This document shows positions 25,401 to 39,689 of a stretch of 64,000 nt of DNA, in pieces. The stretch covers positions 28,056,203 through 28,120,202 of the forward strand of contig CM055312.2 of the NCBI GenBank assembly GCA_029255685.2, in the 5' to 3' direction. This DNA comes from Silene conica. Taxonomy: Eukaryota; Streptophyta; Magnoliopsida; Caryophyllales; Caryophyllaceae. The notes under the pieces are model-generated. The model had not been told where the DNA came from. It saw only the letters and a program-made list of their open reading frames with translations, and did no database searches. Within the stretch, counting starts at the first letter, position 1; each line of letters begins with the position of its first letter. Both the position numbers and the translations under genes were made by a program.

Positions 25401-25858
25401 ATAGGAGAACTAATATGCCCAAATCTCTTATGCCAGAGACATGGATCATCTAACGTAACTTTCATACATGATAGAGAGTCAGTAGGCACAACGTTTAAAT
25501 CAATCATGTAAACATTTTTCTTTCTATGACCTTCAAGAATAACTTTACTTGTACCTTCCATAATTATACGAAAAACATCTGTATGAAAGACAACTTTGTT
25601 TCCTTTGTCGCATAACTGAGATATACTGATTAAGTTATGTTTAAGACCACTTACCAGATATACATCGCTAATAGAGTGAGAAGATGAGATGCCTATCTTA
25701 CCGACACCTATTACCTTTCCCTTTTTGTTGTCATCGAAGGTGACCTTTCCTACGTCGAATGGTTCCAAGGTAGTGAATAGGTTGGCGTCGCCTGTCATGT
25801 GTCGAGAGCATCCACTGTCGAGGTACCATAGATTATTCTCTTTAGCGATTATCTGCAC
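22451..25858 (-). pseudogene. pol: Ty1/copia pol: protease, integrase, reverse transcriptase, RNase H
   Basis: One minus-strand frame runs the whole length, broken only by TAA at 23918-23920. First part (646 aa): protease D14-S-G, integrase zinc site H143/H148/C177/C180, catalytic D208 (VHMDLCGPM), D271 (IRTDHGTEF) and E307 (NGVVERMN). After the stop: reverse transcriptase with YVDD (130-133 of that ORF), [19 protein letters not shown] and [12 protein letters not shown]; RNase H with [10 protein letters not shown] and [12 protein letters not shown]; then the terminal [14 protein letters not shown]. The stop falls just before [11 protein letters not shown], where family members have a sense codon. 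Apart from this stop and the shift from gag, it looks intact. Confidence 0.93.
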
Positions 25859-25866
25859 AATGTAAT

Positions 25867-27242
25867 TTAAAGACAGGTTTTAGGTACCCAAGCATACTTG
25901 GGTCCTTTAGAGTTAGTGACAATAAAAACATCTTCCTTTTTAACCCAGACTTGTCTTACTAGAGGTCTCTTGGATCTGTGGTAATTAGGTTTTGTCGATC
26001 TAGTGTAAGTCTTTGGGTTTTGTTTTTTGTAGGTTGTAGGTTTAGGAATTTGAGTGGTTCTATTTTTCTTTTCTGCGTAGTTTAAGGATATGTCATAGAA
26101 CCATCTATGGTCATTATTTCTTTCCTCAACCTTTTCATTACCTTCCTCACTGTCAATGATAGATATGGAATCATTTGGTATTCCTAGAGATTTAACAAAT
26201 TTGACTCCAGTTTTGAAGTCGAGTGCGTGTTTTACACAGTTTTCTCGTAGGTGTCCATTATGACCACAATAAGTACAAATTAAATATTCAGGCAAGTCTA
26301 CATACTTTCTTTTTCTAAAGTCACGTTCATCAGGTTTTTGTTGACATTTAGAATGGTCTCTCCTACCATAGCACTCATGACCTAGACCCATTTTCATGTT
26401 GTTATCAGATTGTTCAGTTAGGAAGTTTAGTACGTTAGTACTTCCTTCCCATTTTTCGTGAACCTTACGAGCATGAAGAAGAAAGTCTTTTAAAGAATCT
26501 ATTCTTTTATGCATGAGGAGTGGTCAACATTGTTATGTTCTTTTAAGTCTTGAATATCCTTATTAAAATTGAACACGATTTTTGCAGGTTCCTTTTTAAT
26601 TTTGGTTATGTTGAATTCCAGATCCATGATCTTTTGCTCGAGGATTTCAACTTCTTCTTGATGAGTTTCATCTACAACCACTGGTGTAGGTTTACTCTTT
26701 AGAAGTTCATTAGACCTTTTTAGATCTGAGGTTATAGCTTCATTGGCTACAATCTTAGATTCAAGCTCTTTAATGTTGAGTTTCAATTTTGAGAATACAG
26801 CTTCATTGGCTGTAACTTTAGACTCAAGAATTTTCTTCTCAGACATTACTGTTTCCAATTTAACATTTGTATCAATGTTAACTTTGGATTTCAGTTTCTT
26901 AGCTTTGGCCTTTAAGAGTTGATTTTCCTCTGCAATGTCAAGGATCTTTTCCTTCAATTCGTCTAATTCAAGACTTTGTTCGTGACATTGGTCTAAGGTT
27001 TGTTCGAAATAATTGACTAAAGTAGACTTAAATAAATTTTTAACTTGACTCTTAAGCTGTAAAAAATTTACCTCTTGGTCTTCATCTTCTGAATCAGATT
27101 CTCCATAGAGGCAGAATTGTGATGAGTCATGATCGTCGGAGATTAGATCTAAACTGATGTTGCTTAGGCATAGGTTAGCTACTTCCTCTTCCTCTGAGTC
27201 TTCGTCATCTTCGGAATCTAATTCTCCCCAGCAAGATGCGAG
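25867..27242 (-). pseudogene. gag: Copia gag, C-terminal part
   Basis: This continues gag beyond the LARD insertion, from LASCWGELDSEDDEDSEEEE, an acidic Asp/Glu stretch. A long coiled-coil-like region (26550-27000) repeats the word (T/V)ANEA. The frame then shifts near 26505, between SSCIK and RIDSLKDF. The end carries a second zinc knuckle (CTYCGHNGHLRENC, C-x2-C-x4-H-x4-C) and finishes GPKYAWVPKTCL before a TAA. The protease frame overlaps this point in a different register, so gag and pol are separated by a frameshift. Confidence 0.85.
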
Positions 27243-27247
27243 CATAA

Positions 27248-28565
27248 TATTGGGAACCGAAATTCCTGATTTTATACTCATATCTTATGTGAGTTTTGTT
27301 TCTTTAAGTTTAGTCATAAAACTTAAATGGATCTTATGCATGCATGATGATATCATAAGATGTGATAGTCCTTACATTGGTTTTAGAAGGTTTATACTCA
27401 ATAATCACCTATTATTTGAGTCTTCAAATAACCGAAATCCTCTTGTAACGATCTAACAAAAATCGTCTCCTAAAGGTGCGTATCAAGGACCCGATCTCAA
27501 ACTAATACAAATTTTGTTACTAGAAAATTAGTATTAGTATACTAGAAATATGAATAATATTACCCCTAATATTATTAGTATGGAAATAATTATTTTCTTA
27601 GTAAAAACTATTTTACTTAAGAAAATGGGAGAATGGAGTTGTAGTATGAATGTGTTAGTGAGATTATTAAGCATCCACCAACAATAATCACTTAGCCAAA
27701 AACTAGCATGTAATGAGTGTGTAGTGAGTGTATTTATATAAGCACATAAGCTTGCTTGTGCAAGCATTATGGCCGGCCAAAGAAGAAAAGAAGAGCCTAT
27801 GCATGGCCTCTTACACAATGCCAAAAGGAACAAAGGTGCCTTACATGTTCCTTACACATCTTACACACCTTTGAACACTTACACACTCAATCACAATGCA
27901 CACACAACCTCAATACTACCTCTATACTACACGGCTGAAATGGGGTTAATATTGACCCCATTTTATCTTTGTCAATTGTGTTAATTTGTAATATGTCACA
28001 CATGTTGCATAACACATGACCCAATTTGTTAATTGTGCAATTTTAACTATTAAAATTCATAATTTACAAATTTATTACATTTAAATAATAATTCCAATAT
28101 TTCGAAATTATTATTGTATAAAATGTAATATCATAATTTTAATTACAACTCTTTGTAATTTTATGATCAACCGTGTTCGTTCTCAATTTAATCGTTTCCC
28201 AAACGAATAAATAAAAACCGAGTAATAAAACGATTTTATTACTTTGACTATTATTATTATAACCCCATTATAAAATATTCGTCATATAAAATTATTTCCA
28301 AAATTTCTAGTTATTAATTAATTTGTATCCAATACAATATTAATTAATTAATTATTCCATTGAGGCGGAATTCCCTAAAGATATGACCTTAAGGGATCAA
28401 CTGATCACCACCATCATATGACGATAATGTCAAACTCCAGACAGCCAATCATTATCGGTAAATGTTGATCAGTCGACTTTAAAAGAGTAACACTCCCAGT
28501 TGTGTTTCATTCAAATGAGTTTTAATTACGTCAACACACTATTGTCGAGGACACTTACTCCAACA
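27248..28565 (-). repeat. LARD 3' LTR
   Basis: 1318 bp. The first base pair pair reads TA instead of TG, a likely point mutation. The small ORFs inside (27534, 27769) recur identically in the other LTR, without sign of coding use. Confidence 0.93.
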
Positions 28566-31500
28566 ATCTCCCACTTGTCCGAGACAAGTGTGTGTCACCA
28601 ATTCTCTTGCCCTATTACTATCTCCCACTCAATGCATGGCGTCCTCTCAGGTCGTGCCGACAATTGATTGAAATCTAGAGTGGTTTATCTCGATCTGGAG
28701 TTATAACTACTGACCGGAATTATCTACCATAGATACCTTCCGAGCGTGGCCACACATTTCTAGTTATTATTCTCCTCGAGTGGCCTAGAGATATTTCTCA
28801 ACCCTGACAAGGGGTGGACAATTCCCAATCGACCTATTCCTTCCGGCTGGCCATAGTCCATCATAACCCAAAATATGTCCTTATAAACCCCAGTTACGAA
28901 GGTGTTAGGACATAAATCAAAGTTAATCTGAAACTATGCCACCTCAGAGAACAGTCATTAGTCCAAGAACTGACTCATGTGAAACACGATAGATGCTCCC
29001 GCCACGACCAGGCAGTCTTTTAATAAGAGTACGCCAGAGCTCTATCAACGGTCATTAGCCCGGCAAATGTTTCTTAACATGTCTATGCCTAGGTGATCGA
29101 TTAGTCATCCCGTATGACTCTATGACAATTGAACTCGCCATCAATCGCATCACACATCCAGTTGCATTGAGACGTCACCTCACTTAAGCAACCAGGGGCG
29201 AGGTCATGATAATTCAATTCACTTTAATGGGGTTCAATATGGTCTTACCATCCCATTTGAATATGACATGACCTGGGGTGAGTTATAAATAACTCAAATG
29301 ATGAATGCATTATCACATATGTAAAATTGATACGATATCAATTACTACATAATCTATAATTCATACTTGTATAGTGTTACATCTCAACTCAATCGAAATG
29401 ACATGATTTATCATGTTAGGCCTATAAGAAGGCCTTTGGTTAGTAAGCCTTAACAACTTTTGTGCTTCACATAACCTTACTATAATTTCCCTTGGTTATG
29501 CATAATCTCATTATGCTAACCTTACGAGTACGTGTCTTGATCCATATCTAGACACAATCTTTCTAACAATAGAATAGCTCCCACTGTTTTCACAGTGTCT
29601 GAGAGACTCTTCCCTCTATTATATCTCTTAGATATAAGTGTACTCATATTTGTTGAATACCTTCATTGTTCTACTGTCTAGAATAATTCTAACAGATTTC
29701 TTCCTTTATGATTGTAGCCAAAATGGTTCTCTAACCATCCATATGTGTTTTGAACATGGTATTGTGGAACTCTTTGCACATTAAACCAATGAAATATCCA
29801 AACATTTAGCTTCATCCTTTTAGTACTTATTCAGTAGTGTTTGATGAACTATATGGCTACACATAGAGATTTCTCTCCAAATTCGATTTGTAACATTTCG
29901 TCATACTCCAAGTATACGAAGTTTGATAATGGTAATACATTTTAGCGTAAAGAATTGATCCTGCAGCGGAAACATGCAGATTCAATTTCTATAGTTCAAA
30001 ACATTTGAACTTACCCTTATTCTTATCGACATAAGAATATCTTCTTATACGCTAATATCCATTGATAGGATATCCTAGTGATGTATTTATTCCTTTTACA
30101 GGTCTTTATCATTCATAATGATCTTTATCATTTATAATGATCAACATGTCACATTCATGTAAGACTAGTGACAGAACTTTACTCCCACTTAACTTCATGT
30201 ATAAACATAACTTCTTGACTTTCAAGAAAATGCTTATCACATGATCAAAATAAAGAATTCAATCTTTTGACATTTCCTTTTTAGGATAGTTGCGATTTTA
30301 CAAAGCTCATACTTGATGACTTTTAAAATCCAACATGTCAAAATATTTGAACTCGAAGCCATGTTATTGCGTGGAAAACTCTTTGCCACCAATTTATCTA
30401 ATTCAACTCTTGTCATCCTTTCTTAGGATAGTTGTGATTTTCAAAAATTATCGTAGATGATTTTAAAATCCAACAACATTATTTGATCCGATTTTAATAT
30501 AGATCCGTTATTGCGTGCAAAACCCTTTCCACCAATCAACTGAGCTATTTCGGATTCAGGTAGAGTCGAAACTAAATAAAACATTTATACAAGTTACAAG
30601 TTCGTTACACTAAGAAGGCAACATTACACTCGTCAACTTAATTTTCGAATGAAATTTTCACTTATCTCAGCTAGGAAGAACATTTTCTTATTGCATCATA
30701 TAAAAATTGTGGCTCTATAATAATTTCTCCCACTCTGTCTAAAAGAAATAATCCTCCTTTCTTTATAGACAGCATCATGAGCCACAAACCTTTTGTTCTC
30801 GTCATCATATAGGAAAAATTGTCATTCGAAATAGGCTACAACTTAGGCACCTTGCCTATTCATATCTCATATGACTTGTATGCCCATGCTTTATAACATA
30901 GCGGAAAAATAAATGCTCGACAAAATCGGAATAGAAACTAACTCCCACTTAATTGTAAAAGATTTAATCATATCTCATATGATTCAATATTACTTTCTTG
31001 CGCATTTTATGAACGTGCTTACGAAAGTAAACTTGTGATAATTTATCACAATCTATTTGGTGTAAATTACTAGGCCTAATTAGATCAATATCTAATTCCA
31101 AGAACATCTTCTTGAGCCCATGCACAACATTCTCAACGTGAATTTCTTGCGCGTTAATTTCCTCAGTCGAAGAATTAAAATATCTTTCAAGATTTGAAAT
31201 TTCACTCACCTACACACCTTAAAGTGTTTATAGGGTGAATGACTTGCTTTGAATGCAAGATTCGCATAACCCATTAGATTCCTAACCTCAAATGCGACTT
31301 TCAATCGAGTAATGATGGAAAAATTTGGGGCACCAACTAGAGTTTTAGGGTACATATGACATTTCCACCTTAGTTTTGGAATATAATTACCTTGATTCGT
31401 ATGGCCTAACCATGAACCAATTCTTGGTAACATTGAGTACAACATTTGTTTCAATTGCATAATGGTAAAACTTTTACCTTTTATGCAAAACTCAAATTAT

Positions 31501-34500
31501 ATTTAGAGATAATTGTACATAATAACTATTATTTGTGTATTACTCTAAATCCAAAACTTGGTTAAGCATAATATGACATGTAAATGTCATATTACATGAA
31601 GTGGCAACTACTTTAGTTCCATTTACGTTTATCATTCAGATTGTCATACGATTTTCTTCACGTTAGGACGATAGGATTTACAAGAACCCTCGGATCGTGT
31701 TATTAACACATCCTCCTCTAAATACCCATTTAGAATAGTAGGTCTTGTCATTCTTTTACCATAGTTCAATAATATGAAAATGGAATTTCTAACGTGAATC
31801 ATCAATTTGCACTCAAATGCAAACAATGTAGAATGAAAACTTAATGTCATAAGTATTACCTAAGAAATATGTTGGAGTCATATTACTTCCAACATCCTTA
31901 GACTTTACAATTTGGAGTAGTCGTGTCTTACACGATTTTCTCTCAACCTCGTTCTCTTCTTAACTACTTAAGAAAGATTCGGTCTTCTCATAGCTCCCAC
32001 TTACTTCAAGAATTATTACTTGAAGAAGACCTTTTCTTCAATTAATTCCAAATTAATTCCTCATAGGAGTTAATGTCTATGAAGTGAGGTGGTATTGGTT
32101 ACAATGATTTTCTTAAATCAATTTACCAATTTATATCAACTTCGTCATGTTCTTAACCCTTAAGTTTTAGACGATAAGTTATTAAATTGAGCAACAAGAC
32201 TTTAGAACCATGTATGAATAGAAGATTTAATCAACACTTTTTGACTAAAATCACTTCTATTTAAGTTTCTTTATAAGAAATCGTAATGGTTTAATAGAAA
32301 TTTTAAGATGTTAATCTTATGTTTGCATAGGACCTTCCTATCAAATTCTATGGAATAGAATAATTCCTACGGACCTTGTCCATAACCAAAGACACGGTTT
32401 TAAGTGAGGAGAAAGAGATTCTATTTGTCGATATAGCATAAGATGTTTAGCGGAGATATTGGTTACAATCGAATGATATTATATAGGAGTAAAAATAAAT
32501 TAAGGAAAAACAAACATTCATCATTTTGATTCAACTTGTAAATATTTTAACAAGTTAAAGCATCTATAAAATGACCTCTATCCAATTTTATAAATGATTC
32601 CAAGACCCAAACCCATACCACCGAAATCGTGAACCACTGGAACTCCGACCCAACAATATGGTTTGGTGGGTTAAAATAAACCGGTTCTACCATAGAACTC
32701 TTGGTTGATGACAAATCATTATTTATTCATCTTAGCCCGGAACACATTGACCACTGGTCCTCTACACTTCCGTTGAGTACAAACCAAATTTCAATTGCAT
32801 CGAGATGCGATCCGCCCACTGGACTGAATCCACCTCATCGCCCCACTTATCCTACGTAATGGGGTTCGTACTGCCCACTGGACTAGCACCACTCCACGAA
32901 ATAGAAGCTCATGGGTTCTACTATTTGGTAAGGCTAATTCTCAATTGTTTTTGTTTAATATAGAGGTCTTGTAAATTATTATCTATCTCCTTTAAGCGAA
33001 TTAAATCGGTGAACTCGATAATTATAATTGACACGGTCGTTTTTAACGATTTAAACTAATATGCATGTTTATGGCGATTTGGCTATGCATGCAAACATAT
33101 AAAATGCAAAATAAAAGCAATAAAGCAATAAAATCCTAGTATGGTCTTCCTAGTAATAGTAAAAACTAATTAACTATTACAAATTCGGAAACCAACTCCA
33201 TGATCCCTTGAACTTCATTGGCACGCCATCCAAGAAAACACCGTCTTGTCGGAACTCCTTTCCGTATGGCACCGTCTTTTGGATCTCCGGAATTACAATA
33301 AAATAATACAACTACTCTATTGTAAAACTGAAATTTAAATTAAATTACAAACCCGTGATACGAGATCACATAAATTACAACCGAATCAATATTCCCTTTC
33401 ATTACGGGTAATATTGATTAAAACTAAGGTCATACTAAGAAAAATTACATAATTCCAAATTATATAAAAACATTCAAATATGACATTCATATTAAATAAA
33501 ATGTAATAATAAAATATGTATGCACATGCTCAAATTTTAATGCCAAATCGCCTTATGGGAGCAAATATCTCATATTTGTTTACGTTTTTTACGGATATGC
33601 GCGACTTTAACTATTAAAATCATCAATATTACATAAATCTAATTTATGTCCAAGTTAATCATCCTAACTTACTTTAGGAATCAATGTTTAGTCTCTACTA
33701 ATATTTGATCAGGATTTAACTTGATTTTGCATTGTTGTTCATAAATTACTTGTATATTTGGGAAAAATGAACAAAATATGGCCAAATGAGTCAAATAAAA
33801 TTCGAAATTTAAAATTCAAAAATTTCAAACTTTCTGGAGATTTTCTAAAAATTCGGAAATTATTAAAATGGTCTTATGCAAAAATATATGGTTTATTTCT
33901 TAAATAAATCGTCTAAATAGCGTTTTTATGCTTAAAAATCCGATTTAAATTACAAAAACTTGCAATAATTTGCCATAAATTTTTAGTCATCCTAAAATAT
34001 ATATTAGGATCTGAAAATGACCAAAAATAACAGACCATACTCGAAATTTTATTTTTACGACTCATAAATTACGATTATTAACTAATTAACTCATAAAAAT
34101 TAATAATCATAAAAACAGAAACTTTTTGATATCCAACTTTTATATCTGATGTTCCTATTATATAAGACATCTATGGGTAAAATTTTATGCCATAATATTA
34201 AGATTAACTATTTTTAACACAATAAGTCACTATTTATCCGATTTTAACTATTAAAATCATAAATCATGCATCACTTGAGAATAAATTCCCAAAATTTATA
34301 TACATTCTGTAAATATTTCATGTGACATTGTGTAAAAATTTTATGGCAAAATTCTAACTATAACTATTAAAGTCGAATTTGAGTCACTATTAAAACGATT
34401 TTTACTATAAAAATCATTAATCATGCAAAATAAGTCCATTAATTTCGAAAATTCATACAGGCACTTTATATATTGCATGTGACTTCTCATAAAAGTTTTA

Positions 34501-34944
34501 AGGTCAAATTCGAAATATAACCTTCTATACCCATTTTAACTCATATTATGACTATTTATCTCATAAAATTCATAATCCATGCATATTAACTCCATTTCTT
34601 ACGAAAAATCATATACAATATATTAAATATGCATGTGAGAGCATATAAAAAAATCTCGGCCAGAAACTATTTTTAACTATTTTTCCCATTAATTGTTGTT
34701 TAAAACCGTTTTAAACTACAAAATATACAAATAAATATAAAAATGAACAATAAAAATCCATAAAATTATTTTTATGTCCTAAAACCATTTTAGAAACAGA
34801 AACTTTAACATGCAAAATTATTTTGTGATTTATCATAATAAATCCAAAATATTTCGAAAATTCGAAATATATATGTTAATCCGATTTTAACATAAAACAT
34901 GAATCCGATCATGCATGCAACAACCGTAATGCTCTGATACCACT
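28566..34944 (-). other. LARD interior, non-coding
   Basis: Minus-strand polypurine tract CAAGTGGGAGAT at the left end (28566-28577) and Met-tRNA primer site at the right (34931-34942). The rest is AT-rich; best frames are 68-84 codons without domains. Around 32640-32930 are several similar CCACTGGAC/CCACTGGAA words. The stretch from ~32930 to 34945 resembles the interior of the partial element at 46130-47463, proving a shared family. Confidence 0.85.
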
Positions 34945-36262
34945 TGTTGGGAACCGAAATTCCTGATTTTATACTCATATCTTATGTGAGTTTTGTTTCT
35001 TTAAGTTTAGTCATAAAACTTAAATGGATCTTATGCATGCATGATGATATCATAAGATGTGATAGTCCTTACATTGATTTTAGAAGGTTTATACTCAATA
35101 ATCACCTATTATTTGAGTCTTCAAATAACCGAAATCCTCTTGTAACGATCTAACAAAAATCGTTTCCTAAAGGTGCGTATCAAGGACCCGATCTCAAACT
35201 AATACAAATTTTGTTACTAGAAAATTAGTATTAGTATACTAGAAATATGAATAATATTACCCCTAATATTATTAGTATGGAAATAATTATTTTCTTAGTA
35301 AAAACTATTTTACTTAAGAAAATGGGAGAATGGAGTTGTAGTATGAATGTGTTAGTGAGATTATTAAGCATCCACCAACAATAATCACTTAGCCAAAAAC
35401 TAGCATGTAATGAGTGTGTAGTGAGTGTGTTTATATAAGCACATAAGCTTGCTTGTGCAAGCATTATGGCCGGCCAAAGAAGAAAAGAAGAGCCTATGCA
35501 TGGCCTCTTACACAATGCCAAAAGGAACAAAGGTGCCTTACATGTTCCTTACACATCTTACACACCTTTGAACACTTACACACTCAATCACAATGCACAC
35601 ACAACCTCAATACTACCTCTATACTACACGGCTGAAATGGGGTTAATATTGACCCCATTTTATCTTTGTCAATTGTGTTAATTTGTAATATGTCACACAT
35701 GTTGCATAACACATGACCCAATTTGTTAATTGTGCAATTTTAACTATTAAAATTCATAATTTACAAATTTATTACATTTAAATAATAATTCCAATATTTC
35801 GAAATTGTTATTGTATAAAATGTAATATCATAATTTTAATTACAACTCTTTGTAATTTTATGATCAACCGTGTTCATTCTCAATTTAATCGTTTCCCAAA
35901 CGAATAAATAAAAACCGAGTAATAAAACGATTTTATTACTTTGACTATTATTATTATAACCCCATTATAAAATATTCGTCATATAAAATTATTTCCAAAA
36001 TTTCTAGTTATTAATTAATTTGTATCCAATACAATATTAATTAATTAATTATTCCATTGAGACGGAATTCCCTAAAGATATGACCTTAAGGGATCAAATG
36101 ATCACCACCATCATATGACGATAATGTCAAACTCTAGACAGCCAATCATTATCGGTAAATGTTGATTAGTCGACTTTAAAAGAGTAACACTCCCAGTTGT
36201 GTTTCATTCAAATGAGTTTTAATTACGTCAACACACTATTGTCGAGGACACTTCCTCCAACA
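34945..36262 (-). repeat. LARD 5' LTR
   Basis: 1318 bp, TGTTGGGAACC..CTCCAACA on the plus strand, nearly identical to 27248-28565. Confidence 0.95.
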
Positions 36263-36267
36263 CATAA

Positions 36268-37162
36268 CCTTCTTGAATTCAGTCGTGGTCTTATCTCGTT
36301 TGGATTTGTCTTTAATTTTGTCCCAACTTGGACAGTCCTTGATCATATGTCCTTGATCACCACATTTAAAGCACCCTCGTTTGAATAAGGTTTGCTTAGA
36401 GTCATTCCTTTTCTTGTCATTTGTTTTATTGTTCGATTTGGTAAATCTTCCTTTGAAGACTGCCTTTTTAAAGCGTCTTGCGAATAAAACTGTTTCATCT
36501 TCCAGTTCAGGTTCGCATTCTTTGCTTGTAGAGGCTTGTAAGGCAATGTTCTTGTTTTTAGGATGATCATCATCATCTCTATTTAGCATGATCTCATGAG
36601 CCATTAGAGATCCAATAAGTTCTTGATAAGTCATGGTCGAGAGATCACGAGCTTCTTCAATTGCAGTGACTTTAGGTTGCCACTTTTTGGTAAGGCTTCT
36701 AAGGACCTTTCTGACTATGTCCTCAGAATCATACTTCCTACCAAGGTTTCGCAGTTTATTAAGTATGCAGTTCATTAAGTTCATATCGTTGAATAAGCAA
36801 ATCTATACGATGTTTCCTGACTGCGGAGGTACCTTCATAGGCAAGTTCTAGGCCATCCCATATTTCTTTAGCTGAATTACAAGAAGAGAAGCGATCAAAT
36901 TCAGAAGTAATCATACCGTTTTGAAGTAGACTCATGGCTTTTGAATTTTTCTCAGCAATCTTGTAATCAGCTTCCACATAGTCACTTTCTAGTTTCTCAT
37001 ATGTGGTTCCATTTGCAGATGCAACCAAGATCTTTCTTGGTCCAGTTTGAATAATTTTCCAGCATTCCTAGTCACATCCTTTGACATAATGGGTCATCAT
37101 GTTCTTCCACAAGCTGTAGTTCTTTCCTCGAAGATAGGACACTTGAGGTGTTTAGAATCCAT
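36268..37162 (-). pseudogene. gag: Copia gag, N-terminal part
   Basis: ATG at 37162 (MDSKHLKCP) begins a UBN2/retrotran_gag-type region: KNYSLWK, IWDGLELAYEGT, RIDLLIQRYEL, then LTKKWQPKVTAIEEARDLS and YQELIGSLMAHE. It has a CCHC zinc knuckle, CFKCGDQGHMIKDC. Defects are a frameshift near 37115, an in-frame TAG near 37070 and a shift or small deletion near 36770. It ends at EFKKVM, where the LARD inserted; the remainder of gag starts at 27242. Confidence 0.85.
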
Positions 37163-37215
37163 TAAGAATCAATAGAAGGATCAATCTCAGGCTGTAAGGC
37201 TTTCAAGAGCACAAG

Positions 37216-37227
37216 GCTCTGATACCA
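37216..37227 (-). promoter_or_regulatory. Copia primer-binding site (initiator Met-tRNA)
   Basis: Minus strand TGGTATCAGAGC, two bases inside the 5' LTR; standard plant retrotransposon primer site. Confidence 0.92.
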
Positions 37228-37229
37228 AT

Positions 37230-38725
37230 TGAAGAGTCTATTGACCTAGATATACTCAGAAGGGGGGTTGAATTGAGCATGCCAACTTTTTCGATTCTTC
37301 TTCGATGTGAGTTGTTATGACGAAGTAATAGCAAGTAACGAGTAAGAACGATAAAATAAGGAGACACGATCTTTTGAAGTGGTTCAGTTTCACAAATCGA
37401 AACCTACGTCCACTATTCTCGATTAATAAAATTAGTACCTTCTCCGGATTACAATTTTATCAATCCAACTCGTACAACTTTGATGTTAGTTGTAACTCTA
37501 TCTAGATACCGTAAAATATCTAGCTACGACAAGTACCGTTAAATACTTGCTTACAATGAGTACCGCTAAATACTCGAATCTATCTTAAATAAATAAGATG
37601 AAATCTTCAACAACTTCTTGTGTTTCAACGATTTTGAACGAATGAATGTTCTTCAATGTTTGTAGTCTTGATTACGAGATTTGACAATGATTAGCACGAA
37701 TATCGAGACGTACGTGAGGTATCGTTCGGTTCTTTCTCTTTGAGCGTGAGGCGTGTGAATTCTTGAGTCTTGGACGTGTGATGTAGTATGTATATATACT
37801 AATTTAGATCTAGGTTGAATCCTAGATAGTTTAGGAATATTACTTTATCTAGAATTCTTATTCTAGGTAATATTCTAAAACTTAATTTTACTTGATTTAG
37901 GAAAGGACTCTAATAAGATATTATTAATTTAAGACATAAGATAATATTTCCACAAACCTATTTGATTTAGGAAATATCTTATACTATAAAATATAGTATC
38001 CTATTTTAAATCAATTCCTAATTCTTGTCAAGATATAATAAATTATATCTTTAACTAAATCCTAGTTTGACTTTAAGTAAATTAAATAAACACATATTAT
38101 TTATTTAATTAAACCTTAAAGACAATATAAAACATGTTGCTTAACCACACGCACAACGAGATACACGATCCCGAGGCACACGGTTCCCAAGGTACATGTT
38201 CCATAGAATACGTTTTCCGAGACATATTTCTCGAAGCACGTTTCTCTAGGAGTTTAGATTATGACAATATCGGTTAGAATAAAATCCTTAGTATATTAGA
38301 ATTTATATTTATCTCATAAGATAAATATCTTAATTCTTGTTAACCAAATAATACTTCTATTCTAAAAACCGCTTTTAAGATTACTAAATTAATATATGAC
38401 AATATAACAATCATACGAATATATTTTCACGCTTTTATTTATTCCACGCAAATCTCATTTCTTCAATAGTTATAGATACGACCTATAACTTAAGAACACT
38501 TGATATAGTAATAAAGGCTTTTGTCTTGTAAATCTTCAAAAAGACTTGACACTTGACATGAGCTTGAATCTTTCTTCAATCCTTGATTGAATCTATACTT
38601 TAATAAACTATGATCTTCGCTCTACAATTAACTGTACACTTAAACGCACGATTACACGCATATGTATATAAAATATAATCATCTAGACTTGTCATTATTA
38701 ATCATATAGAATATATTACTCAACA
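37230..38725 (-). repeat. Copia 5' LTR
   Basis: 1496 bp, partner of 18377-19898. Differences include a shorter G run, scattered substitutions and loss of ~30 bp near the CTCAACA end. Confidence 0.92.
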
Positions 38726-39689
38726 CTAGTTATCCCCATTCCTAAACAAATGGACACATACAATTTAAAATCAACCCCTACCCTATAAAACAATATCACA
38801 CTGTAAAGAATAAGTTGAAATATGGAGGAAAAAAAAAGAATACAAACTATAATAAACTATAATCTAATACTAATTTAAAAACATTTTTGATCTTTTTACG
38901 ACTTATTATATCCGTCTCGGAAACACCATTTATTTGTCATTATTACTTTGTTGTATGAATACCTTCTAATACTCACTTGCATTTCATCTCAACAACACAA
39001 TTATTTTGCTTAACTCAAATCACCTACATCATTATGTTCTTTAATATCTATATATTTATATTTATAATCCTTAAATCGCAACTTGATAACCCAACTAACC
39101 AACTTGATGATCAGAATCATAAACTGTATTCTTGAACATCTCTGACCAACTTGCTTGTACTACTCAATTAATACTCTTAAACGTCGGAGAGTAACCTTAC
39201 CCTGAAGACACTTACTTCCTCCCTTAAAACATATCTACCTCCGCCCCTGTAAAAAATATGTCATTTTATAACACAATGTCTCATCGTTAAATAATAAGAT
39301 GAAAAAATGTAGGAATAAATATTGTTATTTATGAAATACATTTCAATACCCATTTAAAACACATGTCATCCACACAATTATTCCACTTCACGCACCTATC
39401 TACATCATCATTGTGCCCTTTAATATTTGTATTTATACTTATTAAATCCAAATTTGACATTTTTGGGATTTCTCTAAAGTATAATATATTTGATATTTAT
39501 CTTATTTTCTTTCTACTTAATTAAAGAAATTATTTCATTTCTTTCACATAATTAACTACGAAAGTGCATAATATTCACATGAATAGTAGTGCTACTATTA
39601 TACCAAAAAATAGTAGTGTTGCTCTTAATTTGGTCGAAATATGATTGATCACAAATGTTCCTTTTAGGTAAGAATTTGTTTAGACTTAA

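Larger units (their letters stand above)
27248..36262 (-). mobile_element. LARD-type non-autonomous LTR retrotransposon in copia gag
   Basis: A 9015-bp element has two 1318-bp LTRs (27248-28565 and 34945-36262), flanked by CATAA at 27243-27247 and 36263-36267. Removing it rejoins copia gag exactly across TTATG. Primer site GCTCTGATACCA (34931-34942) lies next to the right LTR and a purine tract next to the left, so orientation is minus. The 6.4-kb interior has no ORF above ~85 codons and no recognisable gag or pol domain. The LTRs differ at about ten sites by eye, so it is recent. Copia-type ends suggest copia proteins in trans; that is inference. Confidence 0.93.

Noticed and set aside
30964-31850. 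Possible decayed pol in the LARD interior
   Set aside because: Minus-strand frames of 68-84 codons lack any RT, integrase or protease motif.
27534-35681. Duplicate small ORFs (99, 60 and 71 codons) in the LARD LTRs
   Set aside because: Identical only because the two LTRs are copies; no domain or start context.
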